DNA of 64,000 nucleotides from Lewinellaceae bacterium (GTDB lineage: Bacteria; Bacteroidota; Bacteroidia; Chitinophagales; Saprospiraceae): contig JACJXV010000014.1 in NCBI GenBank assembly GCA_020636445.1, forward strand, positions 1 through 64,000, given 5' to 3'. A program made the position numbers and the translations under genes. This document shows positions 1 through 7,570 of this stretch, piece by piece; the first letter of the stretch is position 1; each line of letters starts with the position of its first letter. The notes beneath the pieces are model-generated. The model searched no databases. It worked only from the letters and a program-made list of their open reading frames with translations, and was not told the DNA's origin.

Positions 1-2
1 TT

Positions 3-446
3 TTTCTGGACATTGGTTTCGTAAAAGTCATTGGCAAAGGAAACAAAGAGCGGGTTATCCCGATTGGCGATGAGGCCAGCAAGCATATTCAACTTTACCT
101 TGCCGGCGTTCGCTGTCATTTACCTCAAATTCATCCTGCCGCTGAAAACATTCTCTTTCTCAACCGCCGCGGCCGTCGCCTAAGCCGCGTGATGGTTTTC
201 CTGATTGTCAAAGAGGCTGCGGCTGCGGCGGGTATTCAAAAGAACGTCAGCCCGCATACGCTACGGCACTCCTTTGCCACACACCTCATTGAGGGAGGCG
301 CCGATCTCAAAGCTGTTCAGGATATGCTGGGTCACGAATCCATTTTGACCACTGAGATTTACACGCATCTCGACAAAGAATACCTGCGGGAAACCATTAC
401 GCGTTTCCATCCCAGAAACAATAATTCCTGGCAGGACGAAGAATAA
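3..446 (+). CDS. Tyrosine recombinase (XerC/XerD type), 3' end only
   Basis: The open frame runs in from the left edge, so the N-terminal SAM-like DNA-binding domain and the start are missing. The visible catalytic domain has the beta-hairpin lysine context (VIGKGNKERVIP), the HTLRH box with the second catalytic Arg, the LGH histidine and the nucleophilic Tyr in TTEIYTHL, so the active site looks complete apart from the first Arg, which is outside the window. Proteins of this type resolve chromosome dimers at dif or integrate mobile DNA. There is no element nearby that it would serve, so a housekeeping Xer role is likelier, but XerC and XerD cannot be told apart here. It ends 81 bp before the next gene. 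Confidence 0.9.
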   Translation, partial: FLDIGFVKVIGKGNKERVIPIGDEASKHIQLYLAGVRCHLPQIHPAAENILFLNRRGRRLSRVMVFLIVKEAAAAAGIQKNVSPHTLRHSFATHLIEGGADLKAVQDMLGHESILTTEIYTHLDKEYLRETITRFHPRNNNSWQDEE

Positions 447-477
447 TCCCCATGTGCTGCAGTTTCTGCGCCTGGCA

Positions 478-508
478 TTTGCCGCATCGGGCATCCTGGC
501 TATCTTTG
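478..508 (+). promoter_or_regulatory. Bacteroidota-type promoter
   Basis: TTTG at 478-481, a 19-bp spacer and TATCTTTG at 501-508 match the Bacteroidota -33/-7 consensus (TTTG, TAnnTTTG). Transcription would begin about 13 nt before the ATG at 528, giving a very short leader without a Shine-Dalgarno sequence. Confidence 0.6.
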
Positions 509-527
509 GGGAGAAATTACCTGTTAC

Positions 528-2219
528 ATGCGCTATTACATCCCTGGATTGGGTTTGCTTTTGCTCTGGCTGGCGGCATCCTGTGCCTCCCCTGTTGCCC
601 CCGTAGGCGGCCCGCGCGATGAAACGCCCCCTCGAATCGACTCCAGTGCCAGTACGGCAAACCTGCAAACCAACTTCCAGAAACAGACCATTACCCTCAC
701 CTTTGATGAATGGATCACGCTGGAGGATGTTTTCAACCAGGTAGTCATTTCTCCACCGCTGCAGTATCGCCCGGAAATTAAGTTGCGCCGGCGAAGTGTC
801 GTCGTACAATTTGATGAGCGGGAAGAGCTTCGCGAAAACGTAACCTATACCATTAATTTCGGCCAGGCCGTCAAAGACCTGAACGAAAAAAATCCGGCCG
901 AAGATCTGCGCTTTGTATTCTCCACGGGCCCTTACCTGGATTCCCTTTCCATAAGTGGTCAGGTGATTGACGTAGCAACGGGTAAACCTGCAGAAAAAAT
1001 TCGCGTGATGTTGTACGATAATCCGGCCGACAGCGTCGTCCGAAAGGATCGTCCGCTCTACCTAGCCATCACCGATAAAGGAGGAAACTTCAGCATCAAA
1101 AACCTGCGGGAAGGTCGCTTTAAGATCTTTGCCTTAGATGATATTAATTTTAATTATCGCTACGACCTCCCCAACGAACGTATCGCCTTTATCGACACCT
1201 TGCTCGCAATCGAACCCGATAAAGAACTGCAACCTGTTTTACAACTATTTACTACACTCCCTCCCCTGCGCCTGGTAGAAACGGAACAAAAAGCTTATGG
1301 GCTAATCAAATTAACCTTCAATCAGCCGCCGGATAGCGTTCGCCTGGCGGTAGACCCTGCCCCACCTGCCTGGGCCCATGAGCAAAAAGGCGACACACTA
1401 CTGGTTTGGTATAACGACACAGCATCCATTCCGGCCTGGAAAATATACCCTTCCCTGGATACAGTAACACTCGATACGATCGGCGTTCGGTATTATCCCC
1501 AGGCAACTTTCCTGGAGGAAGCCGAACTACAGTTAGTCCAGGGGCCCCGACCAGGGCAACCTACCAGCATTAACCCCGACCGGCCTCTCCGCTTCGTGTT
1601 CAATCACCCCGTTACCGCCATAGACACCTCGCTGATCCGCTTGTTAGCAGACTCCATCATGACCCCCGTGCCGGTCACCTTTATACCCGATTCTGCACTC
1701 ACACGAGCTATTTTCCTGAATCATGCCTGGCAACCCGGAATACCCTATCAATTGAATATCCTGCCAGGGGCTATCCGGGATCTTTATGGCTTGACGACCG
1801 ATTCGTTGACACTGAACCTGCGTCCGGCACTCCGGAATACCTTCGGGAATGTCCAATTTAGTTTTAATAACCTTGATTCTGCCAAAGCTTATGTGATTGA
1901 GGTACTGGACCCTAATCAGGCAAAAATAATCACCTATCGGTACCACCTGGTGGGTAGTGCCTCGGCAGAGATAAAAGCACTGAGCCCAGGTAAATATACC
2001 CTGCGCATTACCGAAGACCGCAACGGTAACGGTCGCTGGGATAGTGGCAACTACGACCTGCTTCAACAACCGGAGCGATTGGCCACTTACTCCCTGGAAG
2101 AGCTCCGGGCCAATTGGGATCTCGAAGCAGAAATAGATATTGGAGCTCTCTTCAAAGGCGGTCCGGTTGTACCCTCCGAGCCTGTTCCGCCAGCGGGGCA
2201 ACGGCCAAATCGCAACTAA
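528..2219 (+). CDS. Ig-like domain lipoprotein (SbsA_Ig type)
   Basis: 563 aa. Residues 1-20 form a lipoprotein signal with lipobox LAASC, so Cys20 is probably acylated and the protein sits in an outer-membrane leaflet or the periplasm. After a Pro/Gly linker comes a bacterial Ig-like domain of the SbsA/Big_5 type (about residues 33-140, from PPRIDSS to FVFSTGP), then a carboxypeptidase-regulatory-like beta fold (about 145-225, SGQVIDVATGKPAEKIRVMLYD to GNFSIKNLREGRFKIFALDD), then more beta-rich Ig-like segments and a C-terminal stretch RITEDRNGNGRWDSG that resembles the end of similar Bacteroidota proteins. The family is widespread in the phylum and its function is not known; a surface or cell-envelope structural role is inference. 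It follows the recombinase gene by 81 bp but has its own promoter. Confidence 0.85.
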   Translation: MRYYIPGLGLLLLWLAASCASPVAPVGGPRDETPPRIDSSASTANLQTNFQKQTITLTFDEWITLEDVFNQVVISPPLQYRPEIKLRRRSVVVQFDEREELRENVTYTINFGQAVKDLNEKNPAEDLRFVFSTGPYLDSLSISGQVIDVATGKPAEKIRVMLYDNPADSVVRKDRPLYLAITDKGGNFSIKNLREGRFKIFALDDINFNYRYDLPNERIAFIDTLLAIEPDKELQPVLQLFTTLPPLRLVETEQKAYGLIKLTFNQPPDSVRLAVDPAPPAWAHEQKGDTLLVWYNDTASIPAWKIYPSLDTVTLDTIGVRYYPQATFLEEAELQLVQGPRPGQPTSINPDRPLRFVFNHPVTAIDTSLIRLLADSIMTPVPVTFIPDSALTRAIFLNHAWQPGIPYQLNILPGAIRDLYGLTTDSLTLNLRPALRNTFGNVQFSFNNLDSAKAYVIEVLDPNQAKIITYRYHLVGSASAEIKALSPGKYTLRITEDRNGNGRWDSGNYDLLQQPERLATYSLEELRANWDLEAEIDIGALFKGGPVVPSEPVPPAGQRPNRN

Positions 2220-2261
2220 TCAACCCCGTGCATTTTTCGTGTTTTTGAATTATCTTGTATA

Positions 2262-2275
2262 CCCCTATATAGGGG
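2262..2275. promoter_or_regulatory. Perfect CCCC/GGGG palindrome before zinc-ribbon gene (CsoR-like site?)
   Basis: CCCCTATATAGGGG is a perfect 14-bp palindrome, 31 bp before the ATG at 2307, inside TATA-CCCC context. Operators of the CsoR/CstR/FrmR family are C/G-tract palindromes of similar form. No such regulator is encoded nearby, so the match is suggestive only. TTTTTG at 2242-2247 lies at a distance that would place the palindrome over a -7 region. Confidence 0.35.
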
Positions 2276-2306
2276 GTTGATATCTATAAACCCAAGTCGA
2301 CTTACC

Positions 2307-2585
2307 ATGGAAAAAACATATAAAAATTGCCAAAGCTGCGGCATGCCCCTTAAAATGGACCCGCATGATGGTGGCACCAACGCCGATGGAACGCATAGTA
2401 CCATGTATTGTAGCTATTGCTATGAAAATGGTGCGTTTAAACAACCGGATTGGACGGCAGAACAAATGCAGGCTTTCTCAGCCCAACAACTGCAAAAAAT
2501 GGGCTACCCCGGGTTCCTCGCACGCTTTTTTTCCAAGGGTATCCCCAAATTGGAACGCTGGCAAAAAAACAACCGCTCCTGGTAG
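2307..2585 (+). CDS. Small zinc-ribbon protein
   Basis: 92 aa from the ATG at 2307; an upstream in-frame start at 2277 lies next to the palindrome and is unlikely. Two CxxC knuckles (CQSC near residue 8 and CSYC near residue 37) form a putative zinc ribbon of the Pfam 'putative zinc ribbon domain' kind, with the typical CGMPL start of that family. The C-terminal half (TAEQMQAFSAQQLQKMGYPGFLARFF) is helical. Members occur across Bacteroidota and Firmicutes without a known function. The only regulatory hint is the C/G-tract palindrome upstream, which would fit metal or thiol sensing, but that is inference. Confidence 0.8.
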   Translation: MEKTYKNCQSCGMPLKMDPHDGGTNADGTHSTMYCSYCYENGAFKQPDWTAEQMQAFSAQQLQKMGYPGFLARFFSKGIPKLERWQKNNRSW

Positions 2586-2725
2586 CAACCCTCTTTCGGA
2601 ATCCCTTTTCCCCGAAGCAGGAGTAAGCCAGGGTTTGGACTTGCTCCGATTAGCTGGTTTAGGGTCCTAAGTCGCTATCATACCTTATTCCTTTACGGAA
2701 CTCGCTACACTCGTGGTCTCTAGAG

Positions 2726-3290
2726 TGTTGGTTTATAAAGTTTATGCTGCTTCGCTTAGTTTATACGAGGTTTATATTTCGTAAGCACCTGGAATAAATA
2801 GCTAACGCGCCAACTCCCAATGCGCCAACGTGCTGGTTTATGAAGTTTATGCCGCTTCGCTCGGTTTATACGAGGTTTATACGAGGTTTATATTTCGTAA
2901 GCACCTGGAATAAATAGCTAACGCGCCAACTCCCAATGCGCCAACGTGCTGGTTTATAAAGTTTATGCCGCTTCGCTCGGTTTATACGAGGTTTATATTT
3001 CGTAAGCACCTGGAATAAATAGCTAATGCGCCAACTCCCAATGCGCCAACGTGCTGGTTTATGAAGTTTATGCCGCTTCGCTCGGTTTATACGAGGTTTA
3101 TATTTCGTAAGCACCTGGAATAAATAGCTAATGCGCCAACTCCCAATGCGCCAACGTGCTGGTTTATGAAGTTTATGCCGCTTCGCTCGGTTTATACGAG
3201 GTTTATATTTCGTAAGCACCTGGAATAAATAGCTAACGCGCCAACTCCCAATGCGCCAACGTGCTGGTTTATGAAGTTTATACCGCTAGC
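2726..3290. repeat. Tandem repeat, about 5.4 copies of a 105-bp unit
   Basis: Copies of the segment beginning TGCTGGTTTATGAAG start at 2831, 2947, 3052, 3157 and 3262, with a diverged copy at 2726 (TGTTGGTTTATAAAG). The period is 105 bp except for one 116-bp unit in which an 11-bp piece (ACGAGGTTTAT) is doubled at about 2877-2892. Each unit holds GGTTTAT, CGCTTCGCTCGG, a short AT-rich part with CACCTGGAATAAATAGCTAA, and CGCCAACTCCCAATGCGCC. Because 105 is divisible by three, a 117-residue frame stays open on the minus strand (2866-3219), but it is a by-product of the repeat. The flanks 2586-2725 and 3291-3420 show no gene. Confidence 0.92.
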
Positions 3291-3420
3291 TATAAAGAGG
3301 TAGATAACCCAGATACCAGCTATTCGCTCTTTTTTCAACGCAATCAGATCCCCGCAACAGCCGCTTTTTCGCGTTAAGTGTTAACGCCCTTACTGATTAC
3401 AATGCCTAACGCCATGTCTT

Positions 3421-3498
3421 TAACTGTTTTTTTAGTCTAATAACTAAAAAATTAGTTAAAAAGTCATATTGCCTCTTGCATAACTAAAAACTTAGTTA
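3421..3498 (+). promoter_or_regulatory. BlaI-type operators (TAACTAA-N4-TTAGTTA)
   Basis: Two clear 18-bp inverted repeats, at 3441-3458 (spacer AAAA) and 3481-3498 (spacer AAAC), have arms TAACTAA and TTAGTTA. A degenerate third lies at 3421-3438. Starts are spaced 20 and 40 bp, about two and four helical turns, so all sites face the same side of the DNA. They precede the BlaI gene and are the probable autoregulatory sites of that repressor. Confidence 0.7.
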
Positions 3499-3506
3499 TA
3501 GGTTTG
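3476..3506 (+). promoter_or_regulatory. Promoter of the BlaI-M56 operon, spacer filled by an operator
   Basis: TTG at 3476-3478, a 20-bp spacer and TAGGTTTG at 3499-3506 fit the Bacteroidota consensus. The operator at 3481-3498 lies wholly inside the spacer, so repressor and RNA polymerase could not bind together. The inferred start of transcription is about 15-20 nt before the ATG at 3530. Confidence 0.6.
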
Positions 3507-3529
3507 TAATGCATTGAAAACACCAATAC

Positions 3530-3898
3530 ATGAAACAACTGACTAAGGCCGAAGAGGAGATTATGCAAATCATCTGGGAACTGGGCCCCAGCACAGTAGG
3601 CCAAATCCGCGATTATATTGAGGTGCAAATGAAGCAGGTTCGCCCGCCCCATAGCACCATTTCGACCATGGTCCGCATCCTGGAAGAGAAAGGCTTTCTC
3701 GACCACAAGGCCTACGGGCGGACGCATGAGTACTTTCCACTGGTGAGTAAAGAGCACTACAGCAAACAAACCATCCACAAATTTGTGGAAGACTACTTCG
3801 AAGGAAGCGCCAATCGGCTGGTTTCTTTCCTGGTTAAAGAGAAGGACTTAAACCTTAAGGACCTCACCGAATTACTGAATAAGCTCGAAGAAGAATAA
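3530..3898 (+). CDS. BlaI/MecI/CopY family repressor
   Basis: 122 aa, the usual length of the family. The N-terminal half is a winged helix: KAEEEIMQIIWELGPSTVGQIRDYI, then the recognition region HSTISTMVRILEEKGFLDHKAYGRTHEYFPL. The C-terminal half (about 80-122) is the helical dimerisation part in which the family is cut when the sensor peptidase signals. It lies 57 bp before an M56 (BlaR1-type) gene on the same strand, the classic repressor-sensor pair. No beta-lactamase is near, so the regulated process is unknown. The operators at 3421-3498 suggest autoregulation. Confidence 0.95.
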   Translation: MKQLTKAEEEIMQIIWELGPSTVGQIRDYIEVQMKQVRPPHSTISTMVRILEEKGFLDHKAYGRTHEYFPLVSKEHYSKQTIHKFVEDYFEGSANRLVSFLVKEKDLNLKDLTELLNKLEEE

Positions 3899-3955
3899 AG
3901 CAGGAGATACGGATTTACGCACCTGCTATACTTTAGGCAAAACAGCACTAACACC

Positions 3956-6376
3956 ATGATTAGCTACATCATTCAGGTTGCCGTTTGCTGGGGATTATTC
4001 TACCTGGCGTATACCCTCTTACTGCGGCCAACCACCTTTTTCCGGCTTAATCGTTTTTATCTCCTTGGCACCCTTTTGCTGGGGTTAATCTTACCCGTTT
4101 TGCCCTGGCCTACTGCCTGGCTTTGGTCAACGCATTTACCGAAATCACCCGACTATTACCTACTGCCCCTGCTGGAGTTCCAGGGCGGAGAAGCGGCCAC
4201 CTTACCGGAAATTACGGTTACCCCCGAAGCGGGATTGGCTGCGCCTCTTCCCTGGCGCCAGTGGCTCACCCTTGGATTTTACGGCCTGGGGCTTCTTTTC
4301 GGCCTGGCCCGCTTGGGGTACGGCCTTTGGCAACTGCGCCGGTGGTACCAAACCGGGCAAGCGGAGGAATTGCATTCGTTTTGCCTGGTTCGGCATGACC
4401 AGGTGGATCAGCCCTTTTCTTTTTTCCGTTGGCTGTTCTGGCCCCGTCATCTGCAGGTATCCGAAGAGGAAAGCCATCAGATCATGGAGCACGAATCGGC
4501 CCATATCCGGCAATGGCACAGCCTTGATTTGTTTATCGCGGAGGTCATCCGGATTGTATTTTGGTTTAACCCACTGGTTTGGTTGTACGGGAAAGCCCTG
4601 CGCAATGTGCATGAATACCTGGCGGATGCGGCGGTGCTTCGGCAGGCCAACCGAAAAGTTTATGGTCACCTGCTCGTCCGGCAAGCCTTACTGGGCTCCA
4701 ACCATACCCTGGTACATAATTTTTCACCCGCTCAATTAAAAAAACGAATTACCATGATGACAAAACGAAAAACCCAACGGATCGCCCTGTGGCGGTATTT
4801 TTTACTCACCCCCCTTCCTATTCTTTTGGCCTCTTTTTTAGCCACTCAACCAACATCCGGCACGGACTATCTGCCAACGACCAGCACAGTGGTGGATTCT
4901 ATCCCCAAAACACTGGAGGTTATGCCTCTTTTTGCCCCGGAAGCCTGTTTGGATCTTACGGAAGCGAAAGCACGTGAAAAATGTAGCTTCCAACAACTAA
5001 TCAGCTTTGTGGGCCAGAACCTGAAGTATCCACAAGTAGCCAAAGAGAACGGCATTGAAGGTAACGTCGTCATTAACTTTGTGGTGGATGCTTCCGGCCA
5101 GATAACGCGCGCTAAAATCATCAAAGACATTGGCGGCGGCTGCGGAGAGGAGGCTTTACGGGTAGTACAGAGTATGCCTGCCTGGCAACCGGGACGTAAT
5201 GGCACAGAAGCTGCTCCGGTGGAAATGAACTTGCCCATCGCATTCCGGCTCCCCAAGCCCGAGGAGAAAAAGGAGGAAGATAAAAGGGGGGCATATGCAT
5301 CAGAAGAAGTACTCCAGGTAGCCGAAGAGATGCCGGTATTTGCTCCTGAAGAATGCAGGGAAATGGCGGATAATAACGACCGCTTCCAGTGCGGCTTAAA
5401 ACACCTTGTTCAGTACATTGGTCAACAACTCCGTTATCCTGCGGCTGCAAAAGAAAACAATCTTCAAGGAACCGTAGTCGTTGGGTTCATTATTGATTCT
5501 CAGGGTCGGGTCAAGGAAGCTAAAATTGTCAGAGACATTGGTGCTGGTTGTGGTGAAGAAGCCCTGCGAGTCATCCGGGAAATGCCCGTTTGGCAGCCCG
5601 GCAGGCAGGCTGGAAAAGCCGTAAGTGTAGAATTGAAGCTCCCTATTCGCTTCCAGTTACCAGCTACTCCGGAAGAAATCCAAGCCAAGAAAGCTCAGGC
5701 CGAAGCAAGTGATGAAATCTTTACTGTAGTGGAAAAAATGCCAACGTATGGTACGGATTGCAACAACGAAATGGACCCCGAAAAGCGGCAAAACTGCTCC
5801 AATCAGGCACTCTTCGGCCATATCCTTAAGAACATGCGCTATCCGGAAACGGCCCGCAAGGATAGCTTGGAAGGCACCGTGATCGTTGAATTCGTTGTCG
5901 ACAAGCAAGGCTATGTCAGTCAAAGCAAGATTCTGAAGGATATTGGCGGCGGCTGTGGCGAAGAAGTCCTGCGGGTAGTCAACAGCATGGCTCGCTGGAA
6001 TCCCGGTGAACAACGCGGACGCAACGTCAATGTTCAGTTTCGCCTGCCCGTCCGTTTTAAGCTAGCGGATGGAATGGCTACAGCCAAAGTAAGCAAACCT
6101 GCTCCTGCGGGCACATCTACCCTGGCAGTTTCTGACTTCCAGCTAAGTCCTAACCCGGGAAGTGGAATATTTCAATTACGGTTCCAGGCAGCAGCGTCCA
6201 CAACCACGGTACGCGTATACAGCGCCCAGGGAAAAGAAATATTTACCCGGCAACTGGAGCCTGGCAACGGCCGGTTCGCAACCGAGTTAAACCTGAACAG
6301 TCAACCTGCCGGGACTTACCTGGTACAAATCAGCCAGGAAAACCAAGTTCTGGTAAAACAACTGATTGTTCAGTAA
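3956..6376 (+). CDS. M56 (BlaR1-type) peptidase with three TonB_C domains and a T9SS tail
   Basis: 806 aa. Residues 1-320 are the M56 part: transmembrane segments near 1-18, 35-55, 100-120 and about 282-297, and the zinc motif HESAH at about 179-183. Three homologous segments follow, starting near residues 320, 456 and 590. Each has a pair of Cys, a YP-x-A-x(2)-(N/D)-x(2)-G-x-(V/I)-(V/I) core, the GCGEE(A/V)LRV motif and W-x-PG, which is the TonB C-terminal fold. Residues about 725-806 (LSPNPGSGIFQLRF to GTYLVQIS and LIVQ) match a T9SS type A sorting domain. M56 proteins with TonB_C domains are known in Bacteroidota; three copies plus a secretion signal on a membrane-anchored protein is odd. 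Its partner is the BlaI protein upstream. Confidence 0.9.
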   Translation: MISYIIQVAVCWGLFYLAYTLLLRPTTFFRLNRFYLLGTLLLGLILPVLPWPTAWLWSTHLPKSPDYYLLPLLEFQGGEAATLPEITVTPEAGLAAPLPWRQWLTLGFYGLGLLFGLARLGYGLWQLRRWYQTGQAEELHSFCLVRHDQVDQPFSFFRWLFWPRHLQVSEEESHQIMEHESAHIRQWHSLDLFIAEVIRIVFWFNPLVWLYGKALRNVHEYLADAAVLRQANRKVYGHLLVRQALLGSNHTLVHNFSPAQLKKRITMMTKRKTQRIALWRYFLLTPLPILLASFLATQPTSGTDYLPTTSTVVDSIPKTLEVMPLFAPEACLDLTEAKAREKCSFQQLISFVGQNLKYPQVAKENGIEGNVVINFVVDASGQITRAKIIKDIGGGCGEEALRVVQSMPAWQPGRNGTEAAPVEMNLPIAFRLPKPEEKKEEDKRGAYASEEVLQVAEEMPVFAPEECREMADNNDRFQCGLKHLVQYIGQQLRYPAAAKENNLQGTVVVGFIIDSQGRVKEAKIVRDIGAGCGEEALRVIREMPVWQPGRQAGKAVSVELKLPIRFQLPATPEEIQAKKAQAEASDEIFTVVEKMPTYGTDCNNEMDPEKRQNCSNQALFGHILKNMRYPETARKDSLEGTVIVEFVVDKQGYVSQSKILKDIGGGCGEEVLRVVNSMARWNPGEQRGRNVNVQFRLPVRFKLADGMATAKVSKPAPAGTSTLAVSDFQLSPNPGSGIFQLRFQAAASTTTVRVYSAQGKEIFTRQLEPGNGRFATELNLNSQPAGTYLVQISQENQVLVKQLIVQ

Positions 6377-6460
6377 GGATGATCTTTACAAAGGTGGATT
6401 CGTCGTATCCCGCCGGAAAGTCTTGCCGGAAAACGACTATCTCCAATAGCTAACAAAGAG

Positions 6461-6514
6461 AAACCCATTGACCTATCCCTGGCCTAATTACCAGGAATGT
6501 GTCAATGGGTTTTT
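6461..6514. terminator. Bidirectional terminator hairpin
   Basis: AAACCCATTGAC (6461-6472) pairs with GTCAATGGGTTT (6501-6512), followed by further T; the loop contains a second small stem CCTGG/CCAGG. It lies between the convergent M56 and ferritin genes and could serve both. Confidence 0.75.
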
Positions 6515-6571
6515 CGTTGACGGGTAACCCCGAAAGCAGTACCCCTGCGCAAGAGAGGCTAATGGTTGCTA

Positions 6572-7099
6572 TTATTCTTCAGCAGCTGGGCCTTCCGCGG
6601 CTGCTTCGGCAGCGTTGATTTGCTCCATTTCCTTATCAATAAAATACAGGCTGCGCTCGCCATTGCCAATCAGCTTTATGCGATCGAGAATGGTGCGCAT
6701 AAGCGCCTCCTCTTCCCGCTGTTCAGCCACGTACCATTGCAGGAAATTGAGGGTGGTATGGTCTTTTTCTTCGTAGCTTAAGGCTACCAGGTCATGAATA
6801 GCCCGGGTAACTTTTTGCTCGTGCTGGTACACCTGCTCAAACATCTCCCGCACCGAATTGAAAAAGTGGGGCGGTTCCGGAATACTGGGTGACAATGCAT
6901 GGCCGTCCATCTCATTGAGGTAGCGAAAAAGCCGGAGCATATGCTGCCGTTCCTCTTCACTTTGCCGGTACATGAACTTGGCTGATCCCTCCAGTCCCTC
7001 CTTTTCACACCAGGAAGCCATAGAGAGGTACAATAAAGAGGCATATCCTTCGAGCGCTATTTGTTTATTGAGCGCTTGTTCCATTGTTGGGGTAATCAT
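6572..7099 (-). CDS. ftnA: Ferritin (non-haem, FtnA type)
   Basis: 175 aa from the ATG at 7099. Numbered from this Met, the ferroxidase ligands fall exactly where they do in E. coli FtnA: Glu17, Glu50, His53, Glu94, Gln127 and Glu130. This decides the start: the longer frame (to 7126) would begin with TTG and overlap the -7 box at 7124-7131. The protein oxidises Fe(II) and stores Fe(III) in a 24-subunit shell in the cytoplasm. The tail from about residue 150 is rich in Glu and Ala (NAAEAAAEGPAAEE). It is divergent from the TIGR03643 gene. Confidence 0.95.
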   Translation of the reverse strand: MITPTMEQALNKQIALEGYASLLYLSMASWCEKEGLEGSAKFMYRQSEEERQHMLRLFRYLNEMDGHALSPSIPEPPHFFNSVREMFEQVYQHEQKVTRAIHDLVALSYEEKDHTTLNFLQWYVAEQREEEALMRTILDRIKLIGNGERSLYFIDKEMEQINAAEAAAEGPAAEE

Positions 7100-7123
7100 T
7101 GAGAAAAATTTACTTGATGAATC

Positions 7124-7164
7124 CAAAATTATGTGTAATGCTATTTATGTTGAGAAAATCTCAA
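7124..7164 (-). promoter_or_regulatory. Ferritin promoter and upstream dyad
   Basis: Read on the minus strand, TAATTTTG (7131-7124) is a perfect TAnnTTTG -7 box 24 bp before the ferritin ATG. Upstream, TTGAGA-AAA-TCTCAA at 7150-7164 is a perfect 15-bp inverted repeat over the -33 region and may be an operator; it does not resemble a Fur box. No clear -33 TTG is visible. Confidence 0.45.
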
Positions 7165-7279
7165 TCCAAATGGTCCGCATTTACGTTGCGAAGCATATAA
7201 CTACAAAGCTAACAATTTTGGCCCAGGAAGGATCACTGCCCCCCCATGAACCTTCAGGACAAACCCGTGTTTTTCCTGT

Positions 7280-7570
7280 ATGAAAAAACGTTTAGTGGAG
7301 CATTCTTTACGTCCCGAGGACATTGACCGGATCATTGAGATGGCCTGGGAAGATCGCACCCCTTTCGAAGCTATTGAGGTCCAGTTTGGCTTAAAGGAAG
7401 CTGATGTTATTCGGCTTATGCAGCAGGAAATGCACCCTCGTAACTGGAAAAAATGGCGGGCCCGGGTACAAGGCCGAACCACCAAACATCAGCAGCTACG
7501 GCAAGATGATGTCCTGCGCTTCAAATCCCGTATGCAGCGCACCATTAGTGGAAACCGCAAGTCGAAGTAG
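7280..7570 (+). CDS. TIGR03643 (DUF2805) family protein
   Basis: 96 aa. It has the family signature: an acidic helix-rich start (LRPEDIDRIIEMAWEDRTPFEAIEVQFGLKEADVIRLMQQEM) that looks like a helix-turn-helix, then the basic motif RNWKKWRARVQGRTTKH. Members are found in Bacteroidota and cyanobacteria with no assigned role; the HTH-like fold and very basic C-terminus suggest nucleic-acid binding, which is inference. It is transcribed away from ferritin. Confidence 0.85.
   Translation: MKKRLVEHSLRPEDIDRIIEMAWEDRTPFEAIEVQFGLKEADVIRLMQQEMHPRNWKKWRARVQGRTTKHQQLRQDDVLRFKSRMQRTISGNRKSK

Noticed and set aside
261..809. 182-codon minus-strand frame
   Set aside because: Antisense to the recombinase and the Ig-like lipoprotein, both well supported.
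2866..3219. 117-codon open frame on the minus strand with three near-identical 35-residue repeats
   Set aside because: It follows from the 105-bp tandem repeat, whose length is a multiple of three; composition is unlike a protein and there is no promoter.
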